Positions 17,774 through 28,461 of a stretch of DNA of 62,064 nucleotides are shown piece by piece. Each line of letters starts with the position of its first letter. Position 1 is the first letter of the stretch. Origin of the DNA: Ilumatobacteraceae bacterium. GTDB taxonomy: Bacteria > Actinomycetota > Acidimicrobiia > Acidimicrobiales > Ilumatobacteraceae. The position numbers and the translations under genes are program-made. The DNA is taken from NCBI GenBank assembly GCA_025463305.1, contig JAOBWK010000101.1, positions 1-62,064 of the forward strand. The letters run 5' to 3'. The notes below the pieces were generated by a model. That model saw nothing but the letters and a program-made list of their open reading frames with translations, was not told the origin of the DNA and searched no databases.

Positions 17774-18070
17774 TCAGCCGTTGTACGGGATGAGCGGATG
17801 GATGCCGGGGGCGGCGGCGAGATGGTCGCCCGCCGCAGCGAGTGCGGCATGGATGTGCGGGGTCTGCATGTGCGCGTCGAGGTCGGCCTGGCTGCGCCAC
17901 TTCTCGACGGTGAAGAACGTCGTGTCCGAGGTGGCCGACGTGAACAGCTCGTAGGAGATGCAACCGGGCTCGGCGCGGGTGGGGGCGACCAGATCGTGGA
18001 GCGCCTTGGCGACCTGATCGGCCGATCCGGGCTTGGCGATCAACAGCGCGATGACATCGATGTCGGGCAC
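17774..18070 (-). CDS. antibiotic biosynthesis monooxygenase (ABM) domain protein
   Basis: A 98-residue single-domain protein from GTG 18070 with GAGGAGG 5 bases upstream. VIALLIAKPGSADQVAKAL, EPGCISYELFTSATSDTTFFTVEKW and DLDAHMQTPHIHA are the family's ferredoxin-like fold landmarks. ABM proteins include cofactor-free monooxygenases, and many stand-alone members have no known substrate. The strong ribosome site suggests good expression. Confidence 0.88.
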   Translation of the reverse strand: MPDIDVIALLIAKPGSADQVAKALHDLVAPTRAEPGCISYELFTSATSDTTFFTVEKWRSQADLDAHMQTPHIHAALAAAGDHLAAAPGIHPLIPYNG

Positions 18071-18168
18071 GGGTGCCTCCTCGGGGGCTCGGCCCGGCCG
18101 ATGCCGAGCGGAAGACCGGGTACCCCGCCGTGCTGGCTCCGAGACCCCGAAGATCCCGGAGTGGTCGT

Positions 18169-18498
18169 TCAGCCGCTGACGCGCAGCCGGTGCGACTGGT
18201 CGTCGGTCGGCGCGGCCACGATCTGCGGCTGATCGCGGGCGGGCAGCAGCCCGGCGTCGCGACACATCGCCGGCCAGGACTTGGCCGACTCGCGGTCGAC
18301 GTTGAAGCGCTCCATCAGTGCCTGGATCGGACGCTTGCCGAGCCGGAGCGAGTCCAGGTACAGGGCGGCGATGACCGAGAGGTCCGGCACCGACTTCGCC
18401 GCCGGGCGCAGGCTCGTGTCCACGGTGGAGCGGGCGCGGTTCGAGCGACGAACCGGCGCCCCCTCCTCTGAGTTGGGGCCAACCGACGAATCGTTCAT
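18169..18498 (-). CDS. small putative DNA-binding (HTH-like) protein
   Basis: A 109-residue protein from ATG 18498. The central part, ALYLDSLRLGKRPIQALMERFNVDRESAKSW, followed by CRDAGLLP, resembles the short helix-turn-helix seen in small actinobacterial proteins that read 'GRPPTRAVAERFGVSRSTAxRWV'. The flanks are disordered. It lies 71 bases downstream of the catalase gene on the same strand. DNA binding is inferred from this motif only, and no family name is known to me. Confidence 0.55.
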   Translation of the reverse strand: MNDSSVGPNSEEGAPVRRSNRARSTVDTSLRPAAKSVPDLSVIAALYLDSLRLGKRPIQALMERFNVDRESAKSWPAMCRDAGLLPARDQPQIVAAPTDDQSHRLRVSG

Positions 18499-18569
18499 CG
18501 GTCGAATGAACCACCTGAAGCCCCGGAACACAACCTGGGGAGGCACTCGGTGTCCACTGTTCGCGTGGG

Positions 18570-20729
<2,160 letters not shown>

Positions 20730-20777
20730 GTTCGAATCGTCCTCGTGTCGTGCCGTCGGCTGACCGGCGCGGCACTG

Positions 20778-21224
20778 CTACCCACTCGACGAATCGACCA
20801 GACCGCCAGATGCGATTCGTCCGAGACGGCCGATCGACGTGGTCGGCCCGTGCAACGTCGCGCCCGATTCGTCGACGAACAGCAGCAACGGGGTGCGCAG
20901 CGCCGTCCAGTCGCGGAGCAACGCGACCACATCTCGCGACGGGCAGTCGGTCGCGTACGTCGTTGGATCGTGTCCGTCACGAGCGGTGTCGGCGATGACG
21001 ATGTCGATCTGGTTGCGATCGATCGCGACCGCTTCGACGACCACCTCGCGGACGTCGATCGGCAGCGGGGGCAGCGGTCCGCCGACGACGTAGCTCATCG
21101 ACTGGGACGACACGATCCAACGCACGCGCTGCGGCCACGACAGCACGACGAAGGGGACCATCGTGAGCGCGCACACGGCGCCGATGCCGGCGAGCACCAG
21201 CAGGATCGGGATGGCGACGCTCAT
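20778..21224 (-). CDS. hypothetical protein with an N-terminal membrane helix
   Basis: A 148-residue protein beginning with a 26-residue hydrophobic helix (IPILLVLAGIGAVCALTMVPF), then a soluble alpha/beta region with DVREVVVEAVAIDRNQIDIVI and LRDWTALRTPLLLFVDESG. No family recognised. It lies 48 bases upstream of katE on the same strand, so co-transcription is possible, with no functional hint. Confidence 0.55.
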   Translation of the reverse strand: MSVAIPILLVLAGIGAVCALTMVPFVVLSWPQRVRWIVSSQSMSYVVGGPLPPLPIDVREVVVEAVAIDRNQIDIVIADTARDGHDPTTYATDCPSRDVVALLRDWTALRTPLLLFVDESGATLHGPTTSIGRLGRIASGGLVDSSSG

Positions 21225-21277
21225 GCGGGCAACGTAGGGCCGACGCCCGCGTCCGGTGTTCGCCCTTCGCGGAATCT

Positions 21278-22171
21278 CTACGCGTCGGCCAGCAGAATTC
21301 GCAGGCGCTTCATGTCGGGGAGCCCTCGCGGATCAACTGATCGCGGCGAGGGCTGCCGCGAGCGGCTCGACGACGCCCGGGTCGTCGGGGTGCTGAGGTT
21401 GATGATGCACACGTCGGCGCCTGCTTCGCGCCACCGTTCGATCGCCGGCTGCAGCTCGCGCGGGTCCTGTCCCGGGGACAACCGCACGTTCACCGAACGC
21501 TCGATCTCCGCCGGGTCGCGACCGACATCGGCGCAGTGCGCGTCGAGCACAGCGCCCTTGCGCTGCCATTCATCGATGTCGCCGAGCGTCGAGTTCCAGT
21601 GCTGCGCGAAGCGGGCGACGATCCGCAGCGTGCGCCGCTCACCGTTGCCGCCGATCGCGATCGGCGGGTGCGGGCGCTGGATCGGCTTGGGCTCGCACCA
21701 CGCGTCGGTCAACGTGAAGTGCTGACCGCTGAAGTTCGCCCGAGGTTGCGACAGCAGTTCGATGATGACCTGCACGCCTTCTTCGAACTGGTCCATCCGC
21801 TCCTTGAGCGGTGGGAGGCGGATGCCGAGCGCGTCGGACTCCTCCTGGTTCCAACCGGCACCGAGACCGATGATCAGCCGGCCGCCGCTGATGATGTCGA
21901 TCGTCGCCGCGATGTTGGCGAGCACGGACGGGTGCCGATACGGCATCCCGCTCACCTGGCAGCCGAGGCGGATCCGAGACGTCGCGGTCGCCATCGCCGC
22001 GAGCATCGACCATCCCTCGAGGCACGGCCCACTGCGATCGGAGAAGATCGGTTCGAAGTGATCGAAGTTCCACGCGCTCTCGAAGATCTCCAACCGGTCG
22101 GCCGCTTGCCAGATGGCGAGCATCGAGTCCCAGTTGGTGTTCATCGGTGCTGTCTTGAGTCCGAAGCGCAT
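21278..22171 (-). CDS. LLM-class F420-dependent oxidoreductase with frameshifted C-terminus
   Basis: A 297-residue luciferase-like flavin/F420 enzyme. The core is typical: MRFGLKTAP start, SRIRLGCQVSGMPYRHPSVLAN, GGRLIIGLGAGWNQEESDALGI, and HPPIAIGGNGERRTLRI. After EAGADVCIINL (about residue 256) the frame changes. The present reading gives an unrelated Ser/Arg-rich tail. The neighbouring frame continues as QHPDDPGVVEPLAAALAAIS and stops at 21333, as expected for the family. A single missing base at about 21396-21400 explains this. The barrel is complete, so the protein may still fold; a sequencing error is an alternative. Confidence 0.8.
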   Translation of the reverse strand: MRFGLKTAPMNTNWDSMLAIWQAADRLEIFESAWNFDHFEPIFSDRSGPCLEGWSMLAAMATATSRIRLGCQVSGMPYRHPSVLANIAATIDIISGGRLIIGLGAGWNQEESDALGIRLPPLKERMDQFEEGVQVIIELLSQPRANFSGQHFTLTDAWCEPKPIQRPHPPIAIGGNGERRTLRIVARFAQHWNSTLGDIDEWQRKGAVLDAHCADVGRDPAEIERSVNVRLSPGQDPRELQPAIERWREAGADVCIINLSTPTTRASSSRSRQPSPRSVDPRGLPDMKRLRILLADA

Positions 22172-22396
22172 GCGACGAAGTATCGCGCTGCCGGAGCGAC
22201 GGCGACTTCGCCAACGACGTCAGCAGCGTCCGAACCGACCTGGAGACCCTCCGCTCCATCCTCGAGCCCTGACCGGCCGCCGCCCCGGCCAACCAGACGT
22301 CCGAGGTGCGTCATCGTCGGGTTTGCCGGTGGGCGCGACGGGGAAACCAATGGGTGCTCGCGCGGACCGGATGGTCCATCGAGGAAGGAGATCGCC

Positions 22397-22675
22397 ATGA
22401 TCTGGGCAATCGTCGGACTGATCGCAGTTGCCGCGTGCGTCGCGTACTTCATCTTCGGTCGCAGTGCCGACGTGGCTTCCTCCCACGGTGTCGTCGATCG
22501 TCAGGGCTCCTCGCTCCTCGACGGCGACGATCAGGCGCCGGCAGGCCCCGGCGCCGAAGACGAACGAGTCGTCGCCGATGGCGTGATCGGTCCCGGTCCC
22601 GGCGGCGAGCAGGACGCAGACGTCGGCGCTCGGCAGCTACGTGGCGACCAGGGTTCGACGCACACCTCGGACTGA
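22397..22675 (+). CDS. small single-pass membrane protein
   Basis: A 92-residue protein from ATG 22397 with a GAAGGAG ribosome site 7 bases upstream. One N-terminal helix (WAIVGLIAVAACVAYFIFG) is followed by an acidic, Gly/Asp-rich and probably disordered tail. No family recognised. The 225 bases upstream (22172-22396) contain no gene I can support. Confidence 0.6.
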   Translation: MIWAIVGLIAVAACVAYFIFGRSADVASSHGVVDRQGSSLLDGDDQAPAGPGAEDERVVADGVIGPGPGGEQDADVGARQLRGDQGSTHTSD

Positions 22676-22773
22676 CGCAGCCGTCGCTGGCGCCGGGCGA
22701 GTGATGATGTCCGTTCGCCACGCGTCATCAGTGCGACCCACGGCCGGCCCGTCGACCTGGCATCCTTCCCGAG

Positions 22774-24477
22774 ATGGGCTCGACGAGGACGCGGCGACCA
22801 CTCGCTCTGCTCGCCGCCGCGCTGCTCACGTGCGCCGGGTGTTCGGCGATGGCAGCTGGCGTGCGTGTCGCACGCTCGGATCGATCGGCGGCCCCGATCG
22901 ACACTGCCGCCGCATCGACGACCTCGACCCCCGACGACTCCGTGCCCGACTCGCAACCCGTCCACGTCGGCACCGTCGACTGGCGCGCCTGCAAGGACGA
23001 GGCAGCCCCGTGGCAGTGCGGCACGATCTCGGTGCCGATGGACTACACCAAGCCGACCGGGAGGGAGATCACCATCGCGCTCGATCGGCTGCCGGCGGCG
23101 AAGTCGTCGCAGCGCGTCGGTTCGCTGGTGCTGAACCCTGGCGGTCCTGGCGGTTCCGGCATCAACCTCGCGTACAACAGCGCGGCGAGCATGCCGCAGC
23201 AGATCCTCGACCGGTTCGACATCGTCGGCTTCGATCCGCGTGGCGTCGGCGCGTCGACCGGTGTGTCGTGCAACGGCGACGTGACGCCCGGGTCGAGCTC
23301 GTTGCGGCAGTGCATCGCCTCGACCGGGGACTACCTGTCGTATCTGGGCACACCGAACGTCGCCCGCGACCTCGACATGATCCGCGCGGCGATCGGCGAC
23401 GCGAAGCTCAGCTACCTCGGGTACAGCTACGGGACCGCCCTGGGCGGTGTGTATGCCGACATGTTCCCGGGTCACATCCGCGCGCTCGTGCTCGACGGGT
23501 CCGTTGATCCGGCGGCGGGCAAGGTCAACACGACCAAGCACTACGGCGACGACTTCTACGCCGAGCAGGACTTCGACGGCACGGTCGCGATCTTCGTCAA
23601 GCTGTGCGACGCCACCACGGACTGCGCGCTCGGACCCGACGCGCAGGCCATGCTCGACAAGGTTCGCGGCGATGTGGCCAAGCTGCCGGTCGCCTACTTC
23701 TCGGGCACGAAGTCGGTGAGCGCCTCCGACCTCGACGACATCATCGTCGAGTCGATGTACACCGTCGACGACTGGCCGTTCCTGGCGATCGCACTGAACG
23801 ATGCCGCGAAGGGCGACGCGTCCACGCTGGCCGCGTTCGCGAGCTACATGGAGTACGGCTACCCAGCGGTCATGGAGGCGGAGCCGAACTTCGACTATGC
23901 GAACCTGGCGATCCGCTGCGCCGACTTCGCCGGGCGCGGCAGCGCGTCATCGGACTGCAGCGACTTCCCGCCGACCGCCGAACCGATCCCGGCGATCACC
24001 ACGGCGAATGGCGCGCCGCCGATCGTCGTGGTCGGCACCCGCGGCGACCCGGCCACGCCCTGGCACTACTCGCACGAGATGGCTGCCGCGCTCGGCAGTG
24101 GCGCGGTGTCGATCACCTGGGAAGGCGCCGGGCACACGGCCTTCGGCACGAGTCAGTGCATCACCGACCTCGTCACCAAGTACCTCGTCGACCTCACCGT
24201 TCCGGCCGACAAGGCCGACTGCCCGTTCGTCACCGGCGCCACCACCACCGCCGAGCAGGCGGACACCATCTTCTCCACCCTCGGCACCCATGCCCAGATG
24301 GGCCTGCTCGACGACACCCTGGAAGCCGCTGACGGCCTCACACCGTCGCAGGCCGAATGCGTCGGCCAGGCGATCCTCGCTCACCACGACGCCCGGCTCA
24401 CTGTCCACGAGCTGCTCGGCGTGGAGTCCCCCGACCTCACCAGACCCCGCTCGCAAGCCGAACACGACTGCACGTGA
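22774..24477 (+). CDS. secreted lipoprotein alpha/beta hydrolase, TAP/Slp tripeptidyl aminopeptidase type
   Basis: A 567-residue protein. LLTCAGC is a lipobox, so the mature protein is probably lipid-anchored at Cys 23. The oxyanion motif NPGGPGGSG, nucleophile elbow GYSYGT, catalytic Asp in GTRGDPATPW and His in GAGHTAF are in the order expected for the TAP family, whose C-terminal TAP domain is also present. Homologues remove tripeptides from secreted proteins or cleave esters. It extends about 80 residues past the catalytic His, longer than usual. A strong convergent terminator follows. Confidence 0.92.
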   Translation: MGSTRTRRPLALLAAALLTCAGCSAMAAGVRVARSDRSAAPIDTAAASTTSTPDDSVPDSQPVHVGTVDWRACKDEAAPWQCGTISVPMDYTKPTGREITIALDRLPAAKSSQRVGSLVLNPGGPGGSGINLAYNSAASMPQQILDRFDIVGFDPRGVGASTGVSCNGDVTPGSSSLRQCIASTGDYLSYLGTPNVARDLDMIRAAIGDAKLSYLGYSYGTALGGVYADMFPGHIRALVLDGSVDPAAGKVNTTKHYGDDFYAEQDFDGTVAIFVKLCDATTDCALGPDAQAMLDKVRGDVAKLPVAYFSGTKSVSASDLDDIIVESMYTVDDWPFLAIALNDAAKGDASTLAAFASYMEYGYPAVMEAEPNFDYANLAIRCADFAGRGSASSDCSDFPPTAEPIPAITTANGAPPIVVVGTRGDPATPWHYSHEMAAALGSGAVSITWEGAGHTAFGTSQCITDLVTKYLVDLTVPADKADCPFVTGATTTAEQADTIFSTLGTHAQMGLLDDTLEAADGLTPSQAECVGQAILAHHDARLTVHELLGVESPDLTRPRSQAEHDCT

Positions 24478-24629
24478 CCTTCCGCGATCCGTTCCCGATC
24501 TGCGTCGAGTGGCCTGATGAGCGCCCCCGAGATCAGCGAGGTGCTCTGCCTGTCCAAGCAATCGTCGTCGATTCGACGTTGGTCGGTGATGTCACGAGCC
24601 GTGCCGCGCACACGTGGCTGGACGCGACA

Positions 24630-24668
24630 GGGCACCCGTTGCCGCCGGCTGCGTCGCAACGGGTGCCC
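24630..24668. terminator. bidirectional stem-loop terminator
   Basis: GGGCACCCGTTGC (24630-24642) and GCAACGGGTGCCC (24656-24668) pair over 13 bases without mismatch around a 13-base loop. It sits between the convergent hydrolase and hsp20 genes and can serve both. The 150 bases between the hydrolase stop and this stem hold nothing else I recognise. Confidence 0.75.
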
Positions 24669-24686
24669 GTGGGTCGGCGTGGACGG

Positions 24687-25136
24687 CTACGAAGCGGTGG
24701 ACGTGGTTGCCTCGATCGCGTCGGGTGAGTCGCTGTGGTGCTGGCCGATCTGGACCTTGCGGGGCTTGGCCTGCTCGGCGACCGGGATGCGGATCGTGAG
24801 GACGCCGTCGTGCAGGTCGGCCTCGAGGTTCTGGAGGTCGAGGCCGTCACCGAGTTGGATCTGGCGTCGGAACGAACCGCGGTAGCGCTCGCCGAAGTAG
24901 GGCTGGTCCGTCTCCTGGCGCTGCCAGTTGCGCTCGGCCGCGATGGTGAGCACGTTGCGCTCGACGGTGATGTCGAGGCTGTCGGCCTTCACGCCGGGCA
25001 GGTCGATGTGCACCCAGACGTCGCTGCCGCGTCGGAAGGCGTCCATCGGCATCACGCCGCCGGTGTTCTGCTGGCGACCCGACAGCCGGCCGAAGAGCGT
25101 GTCGAGGTCGCGGAACGGGTCGGTCTGGATCATCAT
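24687..25136 (-). CDS. small heat shock protein, Hsp20/alpha-crystallin family
   Basis: A 149-residue protein from ATG 25136, with AGAAGGAG upstream. The alpha-crystallin domain is complete: DVWVHIDLPGVKADSLDITV, the swap loop ERNWQRQETDQPYFGERYRGSFRR, then LEADLHDGVLTIRIPV with the GVL motif, and a C-terminal V-x-I (KVQI). Hsp20 proteins form oligomers that hold unfolding proteins. The promoter has a near-consensus -35/-10 pair buried in an 11-bp inverted repeat, so expression is probably repressed at normal temperature. Confidence 0.95.
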   Translation of the reverse strand: MMIQTDPFRDLDTLFGRLSGRQQNTGGVMPMDAFRRGSDVWVHIDLPGVKADSLDITVERNVLTIAAERNWQRQETDQPYFGERYRGSFRRQIQLGDGLDLQNLEADLHDGVLTIRIPVAEQAKPRKVQIGQHHSDSPDAIEATTSTAS

Positions 25137-25184
25137 GTCAACACTCCTTCTCTGTTGGTTCGAGCCGCTGAGCGACTCCGGATC

Positions 25185-25219
25185 ACTCAACATAATAGCG
25201 AGGTTATGTTGAGTGTCAA
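25185..25219 (-). promoter_or_regulatory. hsp20 promoter overlapped by an 11-bp inverted repeat
   Basis: ACTCAACATAA (25185-25195) and TTATGTTGAGT (25204-25214) are exact inverted repeats around 8 bases. On the minus strand TTGACA (25219-25214) and TATTAT (25197-25192) are 16 bases apart, giving a strong promoter 56 bases before the hsp20 start. The symmetry is not CIRCE (TTAGCACTC arms) and only partly resembles HspR sites (CTTGAGT arms). An additional half site, TTATGTTGAC, lies at 25249-25258 in front of the recombinase gene. Confidence 0.75.
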
Positions 25220-25288
25220 GAGGCTCGGTGCGGGTTGCGACGCGGTGATTATGTTGACAGCAGCATCGCCCGTCGTCATGATGTCGGC

Positions 25289-26221
25289 ATGCCAGCGAAG
25301 ACGCCGCGTCCGTCCGCGATGGAACTCCAGCGTTCCGCCGTAGAGCGCTGGCTGGACACCCAGGCCTCGCCCAACACGCGCGTTGCGTACCGTTCGGACC
25401 TCGACGTCTTCGGTCGCTGGTGTTCACAGCACGGCGTCGTGCCGCTGAGCTCGGACGTGACCACGCTGGTCGCCTTCCAGGTGGCCCGCGAGGCCGCGGG
25501 GGACAGTGACTCGACCGTGAGACGGCGTTGGTCGGCGCTGTCATCGTTCTACGACTTCGCCGTCGAGCAACGGCTCGCGGGGAGCAACCCCACTCGCGGT
25601 GTCGATCGGCCGAGGGTTGCTTCCGGCGATCCGAGCCCGACGCTGCAGCTCTCCGCGGAGGCGGTGGCGGCGTACCGAGCGATGGCAGTTTCGCTGGATC
25701 CCCGCCTCGATGCCTTGGTGGCGCTGTTGGTGTCCGATGGTCTCAAGGTTGCCGAGGCGTTGGCGTTGGACGTGGAGGATGTCTCCGGCAGATCCCCACT
25801 GATGTCCATCACGGTGCGTCGCCGCGGTGAATCCAAACGCGTCGTCCTCGAGCGCGAGAGCGCGAAGGCGATCCGACGGTGCGTCGGGATCCGCCGAACC
25901 GGCCCGGTCTTCACGAGCGAGCGATCAGGGACTTCCGGTCACCCGGGGCGACTGACCCGCTTCGGTGTCGACCACCTCATCCGCCAACTCCGCACGACCG
26001 AAGCAGATCACGTCGTGACGGCGAACGCACTGAGGCGGTTCCACTTCACCAAGCGCGACGCCGACGGCGTCATGCTCGACGAGCTCAGGGACAGCGCCGG
26101 TCTCGCCGACACGCGTGGCGTGCGTCGGTACACGGATGCGTCATCACGCGATGGCGATGCGGCCCACGATCGCCCGGCCCCCGAACGCGGACGTGCTCCC
26201 CGATCGTCGACCCGACGGTGA
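25289..26221 (+). CDS. tyrosine recombinase-like protein with degenerate active site
   Basis: A 310-residue protein from ATG 25289. The N-terminal SAM-like core-binding domain (VERWLDTQASPNTRVAYRSD, STVRRRWSALSSFYDFAVEQ) is well kept. In the catalytic domain, the first Arg of the usual TGLRxSE motif is Lys (DGLKVAEALALDVEDV), HxLRH is NALRRFHF, and the LGH motif is SAGLADTR; only the second Arg and Tyr (VRRYTD) remain. Normal recombination is therefore unlikely. It may act as a DNA-binding protein or be decaying. It overlaps the hemerythrin-like gene by GTGA. Confidence 0.8.
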   Translation: MPAKTPRPSAMELQRSAVERWLDTQASPNTRVAYRSDLDVFGRWCSQHGVVPLSSDVTTLVAFQVAREAAGDSDSTVRRRWSALSSFYDFAVEQRLAGSNPTRGVDRPRVASGDPSPTLQLSAEAVAAYRAMAVSLDPRLDALVALLVSDGLKVAEALALDVEDVSGRSPLMSITVRRRGESKRVVLERESAKAIRRCVGIRRTGPVFTSERSGTSGHPGRLTRFGVDHLIRQLRTTEADHVVTANALRRFHFTKRDADGVMLDELRDSAGLADTRGVRRYTDASSRDGDAAHDRPAPERGRAPRSSTRR

Positions 26222-26709
26222 GCACGATGTCCGAACCCACGACCCCTCGCAGCATCTCGCCGTTCGGATCCCTCGCCGATGACGTCGCCGCGCAACGCCG
26301 GGCGGCGCTGCGCGCCCTGCACGTGCTCGAGTACGCCCTCACGGCCCCAGCACCGCGCCGGCAGCGCACGTGGATGCATCGAGTGTCCGTCGCGATCGAC
26401 GCTCTGGACGTCGTGCTGCGCGAACGGCTCCCTGCGACTCAGCACTCCCTCGATCTGTTCGACGAGATCGCCCTGTCGAACCCGACCTACGTCGACCGGG
26501 TCCAGAACCTCCGCCAAGAGCTCCTCGACCTCACGATCGCCGTCGCCTCGCTCCGTGAGCAGACCGAACCCGACCCAACGATCGAGGTCGACCCCGACGC
26601 CATCCGACACCGCCTCAGCGTGGTCACTCGCCAGTTCCGCGAACACCAAGCCCACGAGGCCGACCTCGTCGACGAAGCAACCGGCATCGACCTCGACGGA
26701 GATCGCTGA
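26218..26709 (+). CDS. hemerythrin-like four-helix protein (tentative)
   Basis: A 163-residue protein from GTG 26218 overlapping the recombinase stop; ATG 26227 is the alternative. It is entirely helical by pattern: RRAALRALHVLEYALTAP, HRVSVAIDALDVVL, DRVQNLRQELLDLTIAV and FREHQAHEADLVDEATG. The spacing of Leu and the terminal H-x2-HEAD-x2-DEA resemble small actinobacterial hemerythrin-like proteins, but a full set of seven metal ligands is not evident. Iron binding is therefore doubtful. Translation is probably coupled to the recombinase-like gene. Confidence 0.55.
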   Translation: MSTMSEPTTPRSISPFGSLADDVAAQRRAALRALHVLEYALTAPAPRRQRTWMHRVSVAIDALDVVLRERLPATQHSLDLFDEIALSNPTYVDRVQNLRQELLDLTIAVASLREQTEPDPTIEVDPDAIRHRLSVVTRQFREHQAHEADLVDEATGIDLDGDR

Positions 26710-26799
26710 GCCCGCGAATCCCGAGCGCAGCACACGACTCCGGGGCTCGACCCGGGCGAATCGAACCGATGACGCGATTCGTCGACGAGCATCGTTGGC

Positions 26800-27726
26800 T
26801 CACACTCGGAGCGCGTGCTCGAGGCCGGCGCGGGTCGCATCTCGCTCACGTTCGTCTCGTGAGGCGATCGTGATCCGCAGATCCGTGACGCCAGCGGCGA
26901 CGTAAGCGCGCAGACCGTCAACGATCTGGTCCATCGAACCGAGCAGGGCGAGGTCCGCACCGCTCGCCACACCTTCGCGGTCGAGGACCTCGCGGTAGCT
27001 GGGAAAGGCGTCGTACATCGCGTTGTCGGATCGCAAGACGGCGCGAAGGCCGTCAGGATCGTCCGTGACACACACCCCGACCAGAGCGACGATTCGCGGC
27101 GCCGATCGGCCGGCGCGCGCTGCAGCTGCGTTCAGCAACGGAGCGATGTGCGTTGCGATCGTCTGCGGTCCACACGACCCCAGCGTGGTGCATGCCGTGA
27201 GCCGCCCTGCCAACTCGAGCATCCGAGGCCCGAGCGCGGCGAGCAAGATCGGCACGGGAGCCGCGTCGATCGTCAGCCACCCCTTCGCGAACACCTGCTC
27301 ACCGTCCACGTCGCTGGGTCGGCCGTTCAACAACGGCGTGAGCGCGGCGAGATGCTCTGCGACCCTGGCGGGAGCGCCGTCGTATCGTTCACCGAAGAAG
27401 CCTTCGGCAACGATCCGGTGCGACGTGCCGATGCCGAGCGTGAAGCGCCCATCCAGAGCGCTCTGCGCCGTGAGGCTCTGGGCAGCCAGGGCAAGGGGAT
27501 GTCGGCCGACCATCGGGACGACCGACGTGCCGAGCTCGGCGAGCTGCGGCGCAGCATCTGCGACAGCGGCGAGCGCGACGATCGGATCAACACCGAACAC
27601 CTGCGACAACCAGAAGCTGTCGAAGCCAGCAGCAGCTGCCCATTGCGCCTCGGAGCGCACTGCCGCCACCGACTTCACGCCGGTGCCGGCCCCGTAACCG
27701 ATGCGCACATCGAGATCTCCGATCAC
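26800..27726 (-). CDS. LLM-class F420-dependent oxidoreductase
   Basis: A 308-residue luciferase-like TIM barrel. VRSEAQWAAAAGFDSFWLSQ, LGTSVVPMVGRHPLALAAQ, GRFTLGIGTSHRIVAEGFFG, VPILLAALGPRMLELAG and the TTLGSCG segment are characteristic of the F420 methylene-tetrahydromethanopterin reductase-like group in mycobacteria and relatives. It would use F420H2 to reduce an unknown substrate in the cytosol. Length is complete, and the C-terminus is regular in contrast to the copy at 21.3 kb. Confidence 0.88.
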   Translation of the reverse strand: MIGDLDVRIGYGAGTGVKSVAAVRSEAQWAAAAGFDSFWLSQVFGVDPIVALAAVADAAPQLAELGTSVVPMVGRHPLALAAQSLTAQSALDGRFTLGIGTSHRIVAEGFFGERYDGAPARVAEHLAALTPLLNGRPSDVDGEQVFAKGWLTIDAAPVPILLAALGPRMLELAGRLTACTTLGSCGPQTIATHIAPLLNAAAARAGRSAPRIVALVGVCVTDDPDGLRAVLRSDNAMYDAFPSYREVLDREGVASGADLALLGSMDQIVDGLRAYVAAGVTDLRITIASRDERERDATRAGLEHALRV

Positions 27727-27987
27727 CCCGAGAAGCTACGACACCACGGTGGCGACATCCGATCTCGCCACCATCGCACCACGACGCCTCGCCGCAGTCC
27801 TCGCTGGGCCAGTCGGTCTGTCGACGTTCGGACTGCCAACCCCCACCCTGATGTGGCGATCGAACAGCTCTGCACAGCTGCTGTCGCGACGACCCCAACC
27901 GCCGGTGGCTCCGCACCTGCGTCAACCGGACCAGACCCGAACCATGGTCTCACTCGTCGGGTTTCATCGTCGGATACGGTTCGAGGC

Positions 27988-28461
27988 ATGGCCGCCGATC
28001 CTTCGCCCAGCTACAGCTACCGGGACCTCAGTCAACTGCAGGCGCTGCAAGTCGATCACCTCATGTCTCTCTACATGATCGAGCTCGGCGGTGAGGCTCT
28101 GTACTCGGCGATGGCAGACCGTGTCGGCAACGACGAAGTCGCGCAGCTCCTCCGACGCAACGGACGCGAGGAGGCCGGACATGCACGACGCGTCGGCCGT
28201 GCGATCGCGATCAAATGCGGCGAGTTCGTCCGACCCTCGCATGCCGACGAGCAACTTCCGGTCGGCCTTCCCGATCGCATCGATGGCAACTTCCTGAAGA
28301 TCGTGATGCAGGTCGAGTTCGACGGCGATGCCGGCTACCAACGCTGGGCTGACAACGAGCCCGATGAAGCGGTGCAACGCCTGCTCCGACTCAATGGCCG
28401 CGAGGAGTCCATCCATGGTCGCCGGATCGAACGAGCTTTGGCGATTCTTGTCGAGAGCTGA
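27988..28461 (+). CDS. ferritin-like/rubrerythrin-type domain protein
   Basis: A 157-residue protein from ATG 27988. Two E-x2-H motifs occur in internal repeats: LLRRNGREEAGHARRVGRAI and LLRLNGREESIHGRRIERAL, each preceded by a helix with Glu (MIELGGEALYSAMADR; VMQVEFDGDAGYQRW). This is the duplicated helix pair of ferritin-like di-iron carboxylate proteins. Iron storage or peroxide reduction is possible, but no rubredoxin domain is present. It is monocistronic by spacing. Confidence 0.75.
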   Translation: MAADPSPSYSYRDLSQLQALQVDHLMSLYMIELGGEALYSAMADRVGNDEVAQLLRRNGREEAGHARRVGRAIAIKCGEFVRPSHADEQLPVGLPDRIDGNFLKIVMQVEFDGDAGYQRWADNEPDEAVQRLLRLNGREESIHGRRIERALAILVES

